A stretch of DNA of 64,000 bases from Holophagales bacterium UBA5704 (GTDB lineage Bacteria; Acidobacteriota; Thermoanaerobaculia; Multivoradales; UBA5704). How positions within the stretch are numbered: position 1 is the first letter of the stretch; the number at the start of each line of letters is the position of its first letter. The position numbers were made by a program, and so were the translations under genes. The stretch spans positions 62,001 through 126,000 of the forward strand of contig DIHE01000005.1 in assembly GCA_002420005.1 (NCBI GenBank), in the 5' to 3' direction. This document shows, in pieces, positions 1-8,371 of this stretch. Below the pieces are notes generated by a model. That model saw only the letters and a list, made by a program, of their open reading frames with translations. It searched no databases and was not told where the DNA came from.

Positions 1-732
1 ACGGGCGACGCGGCCTTCGGAGCGGAAGGCCAGGAAGATCACCACGGCGGCGGCGGCCACGGAGAGGGCCGGGTGCAGGAGGCGCAGGCGCAGCAGCACG
101 TGGGCGGTCGGCGAGAGGTCCTGGCGGATGGCGTCGGCCAGGCTGGTGGCCGGAAAGAGGGTGTCTCCCAGGGCGGCGATGGCGCCGCTCACCCCGGCGA
201 GCAGCAGGAGGCCGGCACCGGCCAGGAGCCAGTCGCCCCTCCGGCCCGACCCGCGCAGCCGGAAAGCCGGGCCGCCGCTCGCGAAGTGAGCGGTGAGGGC
301 CATCGCGCCGAGCAGGAAGAAGGTGTTCACCAGGTGGGTCGCCATGAACAGGGCACGGGCCATCGACTGGTTGTCGGCCACCAGCTCGAAGAGCACGAGG
401 CCGGCGCCCACCGCCGCCTCGCTCAGCATGAAGGCCAGGCTGTAGACCGCGGCCTTGCGCGCCGGGTGCCCCGGTGGGCGGTGGCGGAAGGCCAGCACCA
501 CCAGTGCGATGACCAGCAAGAGGGCCACGCCGCTGGTGACGCGGTGGGTCAGCTCGATGATCGTCTCGATCCTGGGTGAGCGGGGGACGATCTCTCCGTT
601 GCAGAGCGGCCAGTGGCTGCCGCAGCCGGCCCCGGAGCCGGTGGCCCGCACGGCCGCCCCCCAGAGGATGACGGCCAGGGTGTAGACGAGGGTGGTCCAG
701 GAGAAACGGGCGAAGCGGTCCATTCCCGCCAT
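1..732 (-). CDS. ctaA: Haem A synthase (COX15/CtaA), C-terminus cut by window edge
   Basis: It oxidises the C8 methyl of haem O to the formyl group of haem A in the membrane, for aa3-type terminal oxidases. The visible 244 residues hold a first transmembrane helix, then the paired-cysteine loop CGSHWPLC (about residues 37-44), the haem-ligand region ELTHRVTS, and further His in ATHLVNTF and RLLHPALS, as in the COX15/CtaA family. At least five hydrophobic segments are seen. The ATG at 732 follows AGGAGC, and the upstream NTF2-like gene stops one base earlier, so the two are probably co-transcribed. The reading frame is open to base 1, so the last part lies outside the window. Family assignment is firm. 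Confidence 0.9.
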   Translation of the reverse strand, partial: MAGMDRFARFSWTTLVYTLAVILWGAAVRATGSGAGCGSHWPLCNGEIVPRSPRIETIIELTHRVTSGVALLLVIALVVLAFRHRPPGHPARKAAVYSLAFMLSEAAVGAGLVLFELVADNQSMARALFMATHLVNTFFLLGAMALTAHFASGGPAFRLRGSGRRGDWLLAGAGLLLLAGVSGAIAALGDTLFPATSLADAIRQDLSPTAHVLLRLRLLHPALSVAAAAVVIFLAFRSEGRVAR

Positions 733-733
733 C

Positions 734-1144
734 TTAGCCCGGTTGCTCCTCCGGAGGCTTGTGGGTCATACCGCGGGCGAACCTCCACGCACCGTCCGCG
801 CCGCGGAAGAGGACCGAGAACGCCCGCTGCCGGATCTCCAGGGGTGGAGCGTCCGCGTCGTCACGCACGGTGACGCGGTTGACCTCAATGCCGCGGACGA
901 AGGCCAGGTCTCCGGAGATCACGATCTCCTCGCGCTCGAAGCTCTGGTCGATGTCGTACGTCTCGTAGAATTCGGTCATGCGGACGACCAGCGCCTCGCG
1001 TCCCCGAAGCGGCGGCGCCTCGTGCGCCCAGAACTCGCCGTCCTCGGTCACCATCTGCGCCAAGGCCCCGGCATCCTGGCGCCGTCCGGCCTCGGTCCAG
1101 TCCAGAAACAGCTTGTCGATCGCTTCCAGATCGGTCATTTCCAT
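734..1144 (-). CDS. NTF2/SnoaL-like (DUF4440-type) protein
   Basis: A 136-residue cytosolic protein with the cone-shaped NTF2 fold pattern: an N-terminal helix (IDKLFLDWTEAGRRQD), then ALAQMVTEDGEFW, a REALVVRM helix, and beta strands ending RFARGMTHKP. Such proteins include isomerases, dehydratases and simple ligand binders, so no reaction can be assigned. It lies one base upstream of ctaA on the same strand. The ATG at 1144 is preferred over the ATG six bases downstream because a TATCCT hexamer sits six bases before it and no Shine-Dalgarno is visible. The hemN gene is divergent. Confidence 0.75.
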   Translation of the reverse strand: MEMTDLEAIDKLFLDWTEAGRRQDAGALAQMVTEDGEFWAHEAPPLRGREALVVRMTEFYETYDIDQSFEREEIVISGDLAFVRGIEVNRVTVRDDADAPPLEIRQRAFSVLFRGADGAWRFARGMTHKPPEEQPG

Positions 1145-1150
1145 CGTCTG

Positions 1151-1156
1151 AGGATA
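1151..1156 (-). promoter_or_regulatory. Probable -10 (TATCCT) of a leaderless transcript
   Basis: TATCCT on the minus strand lies six bases before the ATG of the NTF2-like gene. No Shine-Dalgarno lies between, and no clear -35 is seen. The placement matches several other genes in this window. Confidence 0.45.
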
Positions 1157-1275
1157 CCGCACGAAGCCGCATCTCGCCTCTGCAGCGCCCGCCCCACCCC
1201 GCGGGGTAGGACAGGGCGGGCCGGCCCCGCGGCAAAACCCTCCCGCGGCATGGTGCGCGGCGTGCAACGAATCGT

Positions 1276-1281
1276 TACACT
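1276..1281 (+). promoter_or_regulatory. Probable -10 (TACACT) upstream of hemN
   Basis: TACACT lies seven bases before the hemN ATG, with no Shine-Dalgarno between. The expected transcript would start at or next to the start codon. Confidence 0.45.
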
Positions 1282-1288
1282 CACGCCC

Positions 1289-2677
1289 ATGAATGACCTC
1301 TGGCAGCCGATCCCGTTCGACCGCGAGATGATCCGCAAGTACGACCGGCCCGGCCCGCGGTACACCTCGTACCCGACGGCCCCCTGGTTCACCGCCGACT
1401 TCGGCTCTGCGCAGTACGCGGATCTCCTGGCGGCGAGCGCGAGCTCGCGGCGGCCTCTGTCGCTCTACGTCCACGTGCCGTTCTGCGACGTCCGCTGCTT
1501 CTTCTGCGGCTGCAACGTCACCATCTCCCGGGACCGCTCGTGGGGCAAACGCTATCTCCCCTGGCTGGAGAGCGAGATGACGGCGGCGGCGGCGCGGCTC
1601 AACGCAGCCGAACGCGAGGTGGTCCAAGTCCATTGGGGTGGCGGCACGCCGACCTTCCTGCCCGCCGAGGACCTGGCGGCCTTGATGGCGATGATCCGCC
1701 GCCACTTCCGCCTCGCCCCCGACTGTGAGATCGGCGTCGAGATCGACCCCCGCGAATGCACGGACGATCAAATGGAAGCCCTGGTCGCCGCCGGGATGAA
1801 CCGCCTCAGCCTGGGTTTGCAGGAGCTGGACCCGCAGGTGCAGGACGCGGTGAACCGGGTGCAGAGTGCAGAACAGACCTGGGGCGTGCTGAACGGCTTC
1901 CGCGCCCGCGGCGTCACCAGCGCCAACGTGGACCTCATGTACGGCCTCCCCCATCAGACGCCCGAGAAGTTCGCGGACACCCTGGCCGACGTGGTGCGAA
2001 TGAGCCCGGATCGCTTGGCCCTCTTCAACTTCGCCTACCTGCCGAGCATGTTCCCGCACCAGAAGACGATCGACCCGGCCGCGCTGCCCTCGGCCGACAC
2101 CAAGCTGCGCATGCTGGAGGAGGCGGTCACCACCCTCACCGGAGCCGGCTACATCTTCATCGGCATGGACCATTTCGCGCGCCCGGAGGATCCGCTCGCC
2201 CAGGCGTTGCGCGGGCGGACCCTGACCCGCAATTTCCAGGGATATTCCACCTGCGCCGAAACGGACCTCGTCGCCTTCGGCGTCTCCTCGATCAGCGAGG
2301 TGGCCGGCGGCTATGCACAGAACGTGAAGACGGTCTCCGAATACCGCCAGGCGATCGAAGCCGGCCGCTTCGCCACCTGCAAAGGGCTCGTCCGCAGCAC
2401 CGAGGATTGGCTGCGGCACGACGTGATCTGGGACCTGATGTGCCATTTCCGCCTCGACATGGCGGCGATCGAGGAGCGCTACGGCATCGACTTCCCGGCC
2501 CACTTCGCGGCCGAGCTCGCGAGCCTCGCTCCACTCGCCGAGGACGGCTTGATCGAGATCGCTCCCGGACGGATCGAGGTCCTGCCGCTCGGCCGTCTCC
2601 TGGTGCGCAACGTGGCCATGGCGTTCGACGCCTACCTCACTCCGGCCTCCGCCGTCCGCTACTCGCGGACGGTGTGA
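1289..2677 (+). CDS. hemN: Oxygen-independent coproporphyrinogen III oxidase (radical SAM)
   Basis: It decarboxylates two propionates of coproporphyrinogen III to vinyl groups, giving protoporphyrinogen IX without O2, in the cytosol. The 462 residues are the usual HemN length. The N-terminal trip-wire region RPGPRYTSYPTAP is followed by the radical-SAM cluster HVPFCDVRCFFCGCN, with C66, C70 and C73 for the 4Fe-4S cluster and the extra HemN Cys at 75. GGGTPT follows, then the C-terminal HemN domain. These features separate it from HemW. It is 55 bases ahead of hemY, so the last two steps to protoporphyrin IX are adjacent. The ATG at 1289 gives the family N-terminus. Confidence 0.93.
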   Translation: MNDLWQPIPFDREMIRKYDRPGPRYTSYPTAPWFTADFGSAQYADLLAASASSRRPLSLYVHVPFCDVRCFFCGCNVTISRDRSWGKRYLPWLESEMTAAAARLNAAEREVVQVHWGGGTPTFLPAEDLAALMAMIRRHFRLAPDCEIGVEIDPRECTDDQMEALVAAGMNRLSLGLQELDPQVQDAVNRVQSAEQTWGVLNGFRARGVTSANVDLMYGLPHQTPEKFADTLADVVRMSPDRLALFNFAYLPSMFPHQKTIDPAALPSADTKLRMLEEAVTTLTGAGYIFIGMDHFARPEDPLAQALRGRTLTRNFQGYSTCAETDLVAFGVSSISEVAGGYAQNVKTVSEYRQAIEAGRFATCKGLVRSTEDWLRHDVIWDLMCHFRLDMAAIEERYGIDFPAHFAAELASLAPLAEDGLIEIAPGRIEVLPLGRLLVRNVAMAFDAYLTPASAVRYSRTV

Positions 2678-2719
2678 GATCCGTGACCGCGAGGCCTTTG
2701 CGCACACACACTTTGCTGA

Positions 2720-2725
2720 CATACT
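2720..2725 (+). promoter_or_regulatory. Probable -10 (CATACT) upstream of hemY
   Basis: CATACT lies seven bases before the hemY ATG. Only a weak -35-like CTTTGC lies about 17 bases further upstream. It would allow hemY to be transcribed apart from hemN as a leaderless message. Confidence 0.4.
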
Positions 2726-2732
2726 CCCGACC

Positions 2733-4130
2733 ATGTCGGCGCACCCTTCCCTCCCTGCCCTGGATCTCCTCGTCGTCGGCGCCGGCATCTCCGGCTTGAC
2801 CGCAGCGTTCTGGCTGCGGCGCGCGGGATGGCGGGTCGCGGTCCTCGAAGCCGCACCGCGCACCGGAGGCTCGATCGAGACCTGGTCGGAAGGCGGCTGG
2901 CGGTTCGAGATGGGGCCGAACACGGTGCTGGAAAGCCGCGCCGAGGTGGGACGCCTGCTGCGCGAGGCGGGTCTGGCCGCAAGCCGGATCGTCGCGGCGC
3001 CCACCGGAAAGCGGCGGTTCCTCTGGAAACAGGACCGTCTGGTGCCCCTGCCGGGTGGTCCCCTCGGCTTCCTCACCACCCCGCTGTTCTCGGCCGGCGC
3101 CAAGCTGCGCCTCCTCCGGGAGCCCTGGATCGGCCGGCCGCCGGAGGGGACGGAAGAGACCATCGCCCGCTTCGTCACCCGCCGGCTGGGACCGGAATTT
3201 CTCCGCTATGCGGTGGGGCCGTTCGTCTCCGGCGTCTATGCCGGCGACCCCGACCGCCTGTCGGTGCGCTGGGCGGTGCCGAAGATCGCGTCGCTCGAAG
3301 CGGAGCACGGCAGCCTGATCCGCGGCGCCTTGGCGCGCCGCAAGGGACCCCAGCCGGGTGGCGCCATGTTCTCCTTCCCGCCGGGGTTGGAAGAGCTCCC
3401 CCGCCGGCTGGCCGAACAGGTCGGCGACGTGCGCACCGGGGTGGCCGCCACGCGCATCCTGCGCCGGGAGGGCGGCTTCACCGTCGAGACCACGGCCGGC
3501 CCCGTGACGGCGACGCGCGTCCTGCTCGCGGTGCCGGCGGACGTGGCGGCGGACCTCCTCGCCGAGGTGACGGTGGAGCGCAGCCGGCTGTTCGCCGAGA
3601 TCCCCTATGCCGCCGTGGCCATCGTCTCCCTCGGCTACCGGCGTTCCGACGTGGCCCATGCCCTGGACGGCTTCGGCTTCCTCGCACCGCGGGGCGAAGG
3701 CTTGCGGGTGCTCGGCTGCCTCTTCCCCTCCCAGCTCTTCCCGGATCGGGCACCGGAGGGCCGGGTCGCCCTCGCCGCCTTCCTCGGCGGCCGAACCGAT
3801 CCGGTGGCGGTGACGCTCGACGACGCACAGCTCCTGGCCGCGGTCGAGGACGACCTGCGCCGCGCGCTGGGCGTCCGCAGCGCTCCCGTGCTCACCCGGG
3901 TGCGCCGCTGGCCGCGCGCCATCCCACAATACGAGGTCGGGCATGGCCGGTTCGTGGAAAGGGCGGCCGAGATCGAACGCGAGATCCCCGGGCTCTTCCT
4001 GGGAGGCAATTACCTGCGCGGCGTCTCGGTGGCCGACTGCATGTGCAACGCCACCGTGCAAACGGAAGCCATCTTGAGACACAATAGGCCCAACCAAGGT
4101 CACCCCGAACTGCGAGGAGCCGTTGCATGA
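2733..4130 (+). CDS. hemY: Protoporphyrinogen oxidase, FAD-dependent HemY (HemG) type
   Basis: It removes six electrons from protoporphyrinogen IX (or coproporphyrinogen III in the coproporphyrin-dependent route) with FAD and O2. The 465 residues open with the dinucleotide fold VVGAGISGLTAAFWL, an acidic strand end VLEAA, and the amine-oxidase-type GGSIETW and EMGPNTVLES. The C-terminus has the FAD-closing pattern FLGGNYLRGVSVADC. Since HemN upstream makes protoporphyrinogen, the classical substrate is more likely. The stop overlaps the next gene's start (ATGA), so the regulator is translationally coupled. An oxygen-independent HemN beside an oxygen-dependent HemY suggests a facultative or microaerobic lifestyle (inference). 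Confidence 0.9.
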   Translation: MSAHPSLPALDLLVVGAGISGLTAAFWLRRAGWRVAVLEAAPRTGGSIETWSEGGWRFEMGPNTVLESRAEVGRLLREAGLAASRIVAAPTGKRRFLWKQDRLVPLPGGPLGFLTTPLFSAGAKLRLLREPWIGRPPEGTEETIARFVTRRLGPEFLRYAVGPFVSGVYAGDPDRLSVRWAVPKIASLEAEHGSLIRGALARRKGPQPGGAMFSFPPGLEELPRRLAEQVGDVRTGVAATRILRREGGFTVETTAGPVTATRVLLAVPADVAADLLAEVTVERSRLFAEIPYAAVAIVSLGYRRSDVAHALDGFGFLAPRGEGLRVLGCLFPSQLFPDRAPEGRVALAAFLGGRTDPVAVTLDDAQLLAAVEDDLRRALGVRSAPVLTRVRRWPRAIPQYEVGHGRFVERAAEIEREIPGLFLGGNYLRGVSVADCMCNATVQTEAILRHNRPNQGHPELRGAVA

Positions 4131-4822
4131 CGCTGCCCAAGATCCAGGTCCTGATCGTCGACGACCACGCCATCGTCCGCACCGGCTTACGTTTGTTGAT
4201 CGGCGGCCAGACCGACATGTCGGTGGTGGGCGAAGCCGGCTCCACCCAGGAGGGCATCGAGCTGGCGGAGGGGCTCGGCCCGGACATCGCCCTGGTCGAC
4301 CTCAGCCTGCCCGGTGAGGGCGGAATCGAAGTGATCCGCCACCTGCGCCGCACCCGGCCACGGGTGCGCACCGTGGCCCTCACCATGCACGACGAGGTCG
4401 CCTACCTGCACTCCGCGCTCTCGGCCGGCTGCTCCGGCTACGTGGTCAAGCGGGCCGCCGACTCGGAGCTGCTGGCCGCGATCCGCGCCGTCCATTCCGG
4501 CGGCTCGTTCATCTCCGCCCTGTTCACCGAATCCAACGCACCCGAAGCCGTCATCGCGCCGCCTCTGGCCGGCGACGCCGCCGAAGCGAATCTCCTCCTT
4601 TCCCGGCTGAGCGCCCGCGAAAGGCAGGTCCTCGTGCTCCTCGCGCATGGCCACACCCATGCCCAGATGGCGACGGAGCTCGGGATCAGCGTCAAGACGG
4701 TCGAGACCCACCGCGCCCGGCTGAGCGACAAGCTCAGGCTGAAGAGCCGCTCCGACCTCGTCCGCCTGGCGCTCGAAGCCGGGCTCCTCGGCTCCGTCCG
4801 CCCCGCCGCTCCGGCCGACTGA
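4127..4822 (+). CDS. NarL/FixJ-family response regulator
   Basis: A 231-residue two-component regulator. The receiver domain (about 5-125) has the acidic pair D12-D13, the phospho-acceptor D58 (ALVDLSLPG), switch residue T86 and conserved K108. The LuxR-type HTH domain (about 160-220) reads LSARERQVLVLLAHGHTHAQMATELGISV then VKTVETHRARLSDKL. All phosphorylation residues are present, so it should be activated by a sensor kinase, but none lies nearby. Coupling to hemY by a 4-base overlap suggests a link to respiration or haem supply; its targets are unknown. It is convergent with the beta-glucosidase gene. Confidence 0.88.
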   Translation: MTLPKIQVLIVDDHAIVRTGLRLLIGGQTDMSVVGEAGSTQEGIELAEGLGPDIALVDLSLPGEGGIEVIRHLRRTRPRVRTVALTMHDEVAYLHSALSAGCSGYVVKRAADSELLAAIRAVHSGGSFISALFTESNAPEAVIAPPLAGDAAEANLLLSRLSARERQVLVLLAHGHTHAQMATELGISVKTVETHRARLSDKLRLKSRSDLVRLALEAGLLGSVRPAAPAD

Positions 4823-4823
4823 G

Positions 4824-6191
4824 TCAGGCCGGGAGCCGTCCTTCCAGCAGAGCCTCCCCACGGCTGCGGATGACCTCGGCGTAGAACCGCGCGCTCGCCT
4901 TCGGGGTGCGGCGCTGGGTCTCGAAATCGACGTGGAGGAGGCCGAAACGCTTCGAGTAGCCATGGCTCCACTCGAAGTTGTCGAGGAGCGACCAGGCGAA
5001 ATAGCCCCGCACGTCCACGCCGTGCCGCCGCGCCTCCTGCACCGCCTGGAGGTGGGTCCGCAGGTAGGCGACGCGCAGCGGATCGGCCAGCTCGTCCCCT
5101 TCGACCGTGGGCGGATCGTAGAAGGCGGCGCCGTTTTCGGTCACATAGAGCGGGATGTCTCCATAGCGCTGCCGCACGCCGAGAAGGGTCTGGGTGAGCC
5201 CCGCCGGATAGACCTCCCAGTCGGTCTCCGTGTAGGCATGGCGCGGCTGGCGCACCCGGCCGGCGCCGACCGGCCGGGCGGCGGGATCGGCGCAGGTGAC
5301 ACTGCGGGTGTAGTAGTTGATCCCGAGAAAGTCGATCGGCTGCCGGATGTGGTCGAAATCCGCCGCCGGGGGGTCCGGCCAGGCGGCACCGAAGATCTCC
5401 CGCATCTCCTCCGGCGAGCGGCCGAGGAACACCGGATCGAGAAACTGCCGGTTCATGTAGGCGTCGGCGCGGGCGGTCGCCGCCAGGTCCTCGGGTTGGC
5501 CGGACGCCGGATCCTTGGGTTCCAGATTGACCACCAGGCCGATGCGGTGCTGACCCTGGGCACGGTACGCCTGGACCGCCGAGGCATGGGCGCGCAGCAG
5601 GTTGTGCGCGGCGCGCGGCGCTTCGAACAGGTTGCGGTGCCCGGGCGCCAGGTCACCGGTGAGGTATCCGCCGTCGGTCACCACCCAGGGCTCGTTGAGT
5701 GTCGCCCACATCTCCACCCGGTCGTCGAGCGCGCCGAACAGCACGGAGGCGTATTCGGCGAACCACTCCGCAACGTCCCGGTTGAGCCATCCGCCGCGAT
5801 CGTCCAGCGCCGCCGGCAGGTCCCAATGGTAGAGGGTGACCGCGGGCTGGATGCCGGCGGACAGCAGCGCATCGACGAGCCGGCGGTAGAAGTCGAGACC
5901 GCGCTGGTTGACACGCCCCGTCCCTTCCGGCAACACACGGCTCCAGGAGACGCTGAAGCGGTAGGCATTGAGGCCCAGCTCGCGCATCCAGCGGACATCC
6001 TCCTCGAAACGGCGGTAGTGGTCGCAGGCCACGTCACCGGTGTCGCCGCCCCGCACCCGCCCGGGGGTATGGGCGAACCGCTGCCAGATGCTGGGGCCTG
6101 CGCCATCCGCCAAAGGCGAGCCTTCGACCTGATAGGCGGAGGTGGCGGCCCCCCACAGGAAGCTCCTGGGAAAACGGGAGTCCGGGCTCAT
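4824..6191 (-). CDS. Glycoside hydrolase family 1 beta-glucosidase
   Basis: A 455-residue cytosolic (beta/alpha)8 enzyme that releases terminal beta-linked glucose or related sugars from small glycosides. FLWGAATSAYQVEG opens the protein as in GH1. The acid/base Glu is in TLNEPW (about residue 165) and the nucleophile Glu in YVTENGA (about 350). The aglycone/glycone signature WSLLDNFEW is near the C-terminus. There is no signal peptide, so it acts on imported oligosaccharides. The start is 8 bases after the stop of the cNMP/FHA gene, in one minus-strand transcript with the carboxypeptidase gene. Sugar specificity cannot be read from the sequence. Confidence 0.93.
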   Translation of the reverse strand: MSPDSRFPRSFLWGAATSAYQVEGSPLADGAGPSIWQRFAHTPGRVRGGDTGDVACDHYRRFEEDVRWMRELGLNAYRFSVSWSRVLPEGTGRVNQRGLDFYRRLVDALLSAGIQPAVTLYHWDLPAALDDRGGWLNRDVAEWFAEYASVLFGALDDRVEMWATLNEPWVVTDGGYLTGDLAPGHRNLFEAPRAAHNLLRAHASAVQAYRAQGQHRIGLVVNLEPKDPASGQPEDLAATARADAYMNRQFLDPVFLGRSPEEMREIFGAAWPDPPAADFDHIRQPIDFLGINYYTRSVTCADPAARPVGAGRVRQPRHAYTETDWEVYPAGLTQTLLGVRQRYGDIPLYVTENGAAFYDPPTVEGDELADPLRVAYLRTHLQAVQEARRHGVDVRGYFAWSLLDNFEWSHGYSKRFGLLHVDFETQRRTPKASARFYAEVIRSRGEALLEGRLPA

Positions 6192-6199
6192 GATGGCGC

Positions 6200-7012
6200 C
6201 TAGGGCTCGAACTTGAGCACCACCACCCCGAACCGCAGCTCGTCACCGGCGCGGATCTCGGCCGGGACGCCGGTGTCCAGCCGGACACTGTTCAGGAAGG
6301 TGGCGTTCATCGTGCCGATCTCTTCGCCGAGGAAGAACTTGCCGCCGCGCCGGTAGATCTTGGCGTGGCGCCGGCTGATCGAGCGCTGGCCGTCGAGCGG
6401 CGAGAGATCGACGTCCGGATAGATGCCGGTCACCGGGTCCTTGCGGCCGATCGTGGTCTCCGGGCCGGTCGAGAGCGGGAACTCCATGCCCGTGAAGTGG
6501 ACCAGCTTCTCCGTCCCCTCGGCCGGCGAGGTCACCAGCGGGGTCGGGATCTCCCGCGAGAGCGGCGTCGCAGCGTTCTTGTAGAGGGTGGTTCCACGCA
6601 GCAGGTCGTCCGTCTCGCGCAAGCGCCGCGACAGCTTGCGCATCATGCGCACCGCCACCTCGGGGTTGTCGTGCAGCATCTCGTCGAACGTGGAGCCGTT
6701 GATCTCGACCACCTTGGCGGGCGTCAACGCGCGGGCCGTGGCGGCGCGCGGCATGTCTTCCAGAATCGACATCTCGCCGAAGAAGTCGCCCTTCTCCAGG
6801 ATGGCGAGAGGCATCTCCTTGCCACCCACCTTGTTGAGGATCTCGATCTTTCCCTCGTGGATGATGTACATCTCCGTCCCCAGGTCCCCCTCGCGAAAGA
6901 TGTACTCCCCTTCCTGGAGCTCGCGAAGAAAGGGGCCACTGGAGGCTCTCTTCGAGCCGGTACCCGAACCACCCGTGCCACCACTTGTCGTTTTGAAGAC
7001 GGGACTGTTCAT
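6200..7012 (-). CDS. Cyclic-nucleotide-binding (CNB) and FHA domain protein
   Basis: A 270-residue cytosolic signalling protein. After a Ser/Gly/Thr-rich N-terminus (residues 1-25), a cNMP-binding beta-roll runs to about 145, including the phosphate-binding-like GDFFGEMSILEDMPRAATA. A linker leads to a C-terminal FHA domain (about 180-270) with GRKD, SISRRHAKI and N-containing loop residues for phosphothreonine binding. There is no DNA-binding or catalytic domain, so it probably links a nucleotide signal to a phosphorylated partner. The ATG at 7012 follows GAGGAT; a longer in-frame start would run into the preceding gene. It lies 7 bases after the carboxypeptidase stop, in an operon. Its partner is not identified here. 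Confidence 0.85.
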   Translation of the reverse strand: MNSPVFKTTSGGTGGSGTGSKRASSGPFLRELQEGEYIFREGDLGTEMYIIHEGKIEILNKVGGKEMPLAILEKGDFFGEMSILEDMPRAATARALTPAKVVEINGSTFDEMLHDNPEVAVRMMRKLSRRLRETDDLLRGTTLYKNAATPLSREIPTPLVTSPAEGTEKLVHFTGMEFPLSTGPETTIGRKDPVTGIYPDVDLSPLDGQRSISRRHAKIYRRGGKFFLGEEIGTMNATFLNSVRLDTGVPAEIRAGDELRFGVVVLKFEP

Positions 7013-7019
7013 ACGCTGC

Positions 7020-7937
7020 TTATCCTCGACCCAGCCAGAGCCGGTGGTCGTCGTTCTCCATCCATGCAGAAAGCCCCAGGGGGAGGGTCCGATTCGGCTG
7101 CCGGTGTCCACTGTCCATGCCCCACGCCACCGGAAAGTCCAACCCGGCAAGACCCTCGGCAACCCGAGCCGGCCAATCGACCTCCGGAGCGACAGCCCCT
7201 GCGTCGACGTGGCCGACGATCATCCCTGCAATCCTTCCGAGACTATCCGAGAGCCGAAGGTGGGTCAACTGACGGTCGATGCGATAGAGCGGCTCGTTGA
7301 CGTCCTCCCAGAACAGGAGAGCCCCCTCGAGGTCCGCCGCCCAGGGCGTGCCGAGCGTCGCGGTCAGCAGGCTGAGACAGCCGCCGAGGAGAGGGCCGGA
7401 CACGGCCTCGCGCGGCGGCCGCAGCCAGGAGCGGAACGGCAGGCTGAGCGGATAGAGGCCGGCCAGGGCCTCCAGGAACGAGGTCTCCTCCTCCGCCACG
7501 AGCCCCCGCGCCAGCTCCACCGCCACCATCGGGCCGTGGAACGCAACCAGGCCGAGCCGGCGCACCACCTCCAGCAGGAACGGGGTGAGATCGGAATAAC
7601 CCACGTACGCCCGCGGGTACCGGCGCAACAGATCCCAATCGATCCAGGGGAGGATGCGGGGCACGCCATACCCGCCGCGGGCGAAAAGGATTGCCGGGAG
7701 GTCCGGCTCCGCGGCCAGGCGATGAAAGGCGGCGAGCCGCTCGGCGTCCTCGCCGGCGAACAGGCCGTTGGCGGAACGGGCCAGAAGGTTGTCCGCCAGG
7801 ACCGGCGTGAGCCCGAGCCGGCGCAGCTCGGCCAGACCGGCCTCCAGGCGTACGGGATCGACGGGGCCGGACAAGGCGGCGACGCCCACGCGGTCGCCGG
7901 GACCGACGGGCGGTGGAAGCTGGGGGAGGGAGATCAA
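7020..7937 (-). CDS. LD-carboxypeptidase, S66 family
   Basis: It cleaves the L-Lys/DAP-to-D-Ala bond of murein tetrapeptides or related peptides; MccF-type members cleave microcin C-like compounds. The nucleophile is Ser in VGYSDLTPF, with Glu in the WEDVNEPLYRIDRQL region and His in GMDSGHR, the usual Ser-Glu-His set. No signal peptide is seen, which fits a cytosolic recycling enzyme. The TTG at 7937 gives 305 residues and starts just past the RNase P RNA gene. An in-frame ATG at 7979 would place 14 codons inside that RNA, so it is disfavoured. The first gene of a three-gene minus-strand run. Confidence 0.82.
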   Translation of the reverse strand: MISLPQLPPPVGPGDRVGVAALSGPVDPVRLEAGLAELRRLGLTPVLADNLLARSANGLFAGEDAERLAAFHRLAAEPDLPAILFARGGYGVPRILPWIDWDLLRRYPRAYVGYSDLTPFLLEVVRRLGLVAFHGPMVAVELARGLVAEEETSFLEALAGLYPLSLPFRSWLRPPREAVSGPLLGGCLSLLTATLGTPWAADLEGALLFWEDVNEPLYRIDRQLTHLRLSDSLGRIAGMIVGHVDAGAVAPEVDWPARVAEGLAGLDFPVAWGMDSGHRQPNRTLPLGLSAWMENDDHRLWLGRG

Positions 7938-7939
7938 GA

Positions 7940-8353
7940 CGCCGGAGAGCTCCGTAAGCCGAATTCTGTCTCCCGGCACCGAAGCACCGGGGTGCGGTCA
8001 TTCCTCTGGGACCGGCGTTGCCGCCGGCCTCCAGCAACCTACCCGGGAACTGGCCCCGGACCCGAAGGCCCGAAGGCGGGACAGGTGGCCCGCGAGCCGT
8101 CCCCCTATTTGGTCTTGCTCCGCATGGGGTTTTCCGTGCCCCCGGCGTCGCCGCCGGAGCGGTGCGCTCTTACCGCACCATTTCACCCTTACCGTCCCTC
8201 CTCGCGGAGAGCCGGCGGTATCTTTTCTGTTGCACTGTCCGTCGCGTCGCCGCGCCTCGCCGTTAGCGAGCATGCTACCTGTCGGAGTTCGGACTTTCCT
8301 CTCCGGGCCGGCCTTGCGGCCTCCCGGAGCGACCGCCTGAAGCTCTCCGGCGT
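7940..8353 (-). ncRNA. rnpB: RNase P RNA, bacterial class A
   Basis: The catalytic RNA that trims the 5' leader from tRNA precursors. The universal segments are present in order on the minus strand: GAGGAAAGTCCGAACTCC (8301-8284), GTGCAACAGAAA, the GGTAAGGGTGAAATGGTG block, GCAAGACCAAATAGG, GGTAGGTTGCT, AGAGGAATGACCGC (8007-7994) and ACAGAATTCGGCTTAC (7969-7954). The 5' GACGCCGGAGAGCT and 3' AGCTCTCCGGCGTC ends pair to form helix P1, which sets both boundaries within a few bases. At about 414 nt it is a normal class A length. It lies between the J-domain gene and the carboxypeptidase gene. Confidence 0.96.
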
Positions 8354-8371
8354 CAACCCATCATAGCGCAG

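Noticed and set aside
734..3178. Long minus-strand open frame across hemN and hemY
   Set aside because: Only its C-terminal 136 codons (734-1144) look like a protein; the rest is antisense to hemN/hemY with Arg/Ala/Gly-rich composition, as expected in high-GC DNA.
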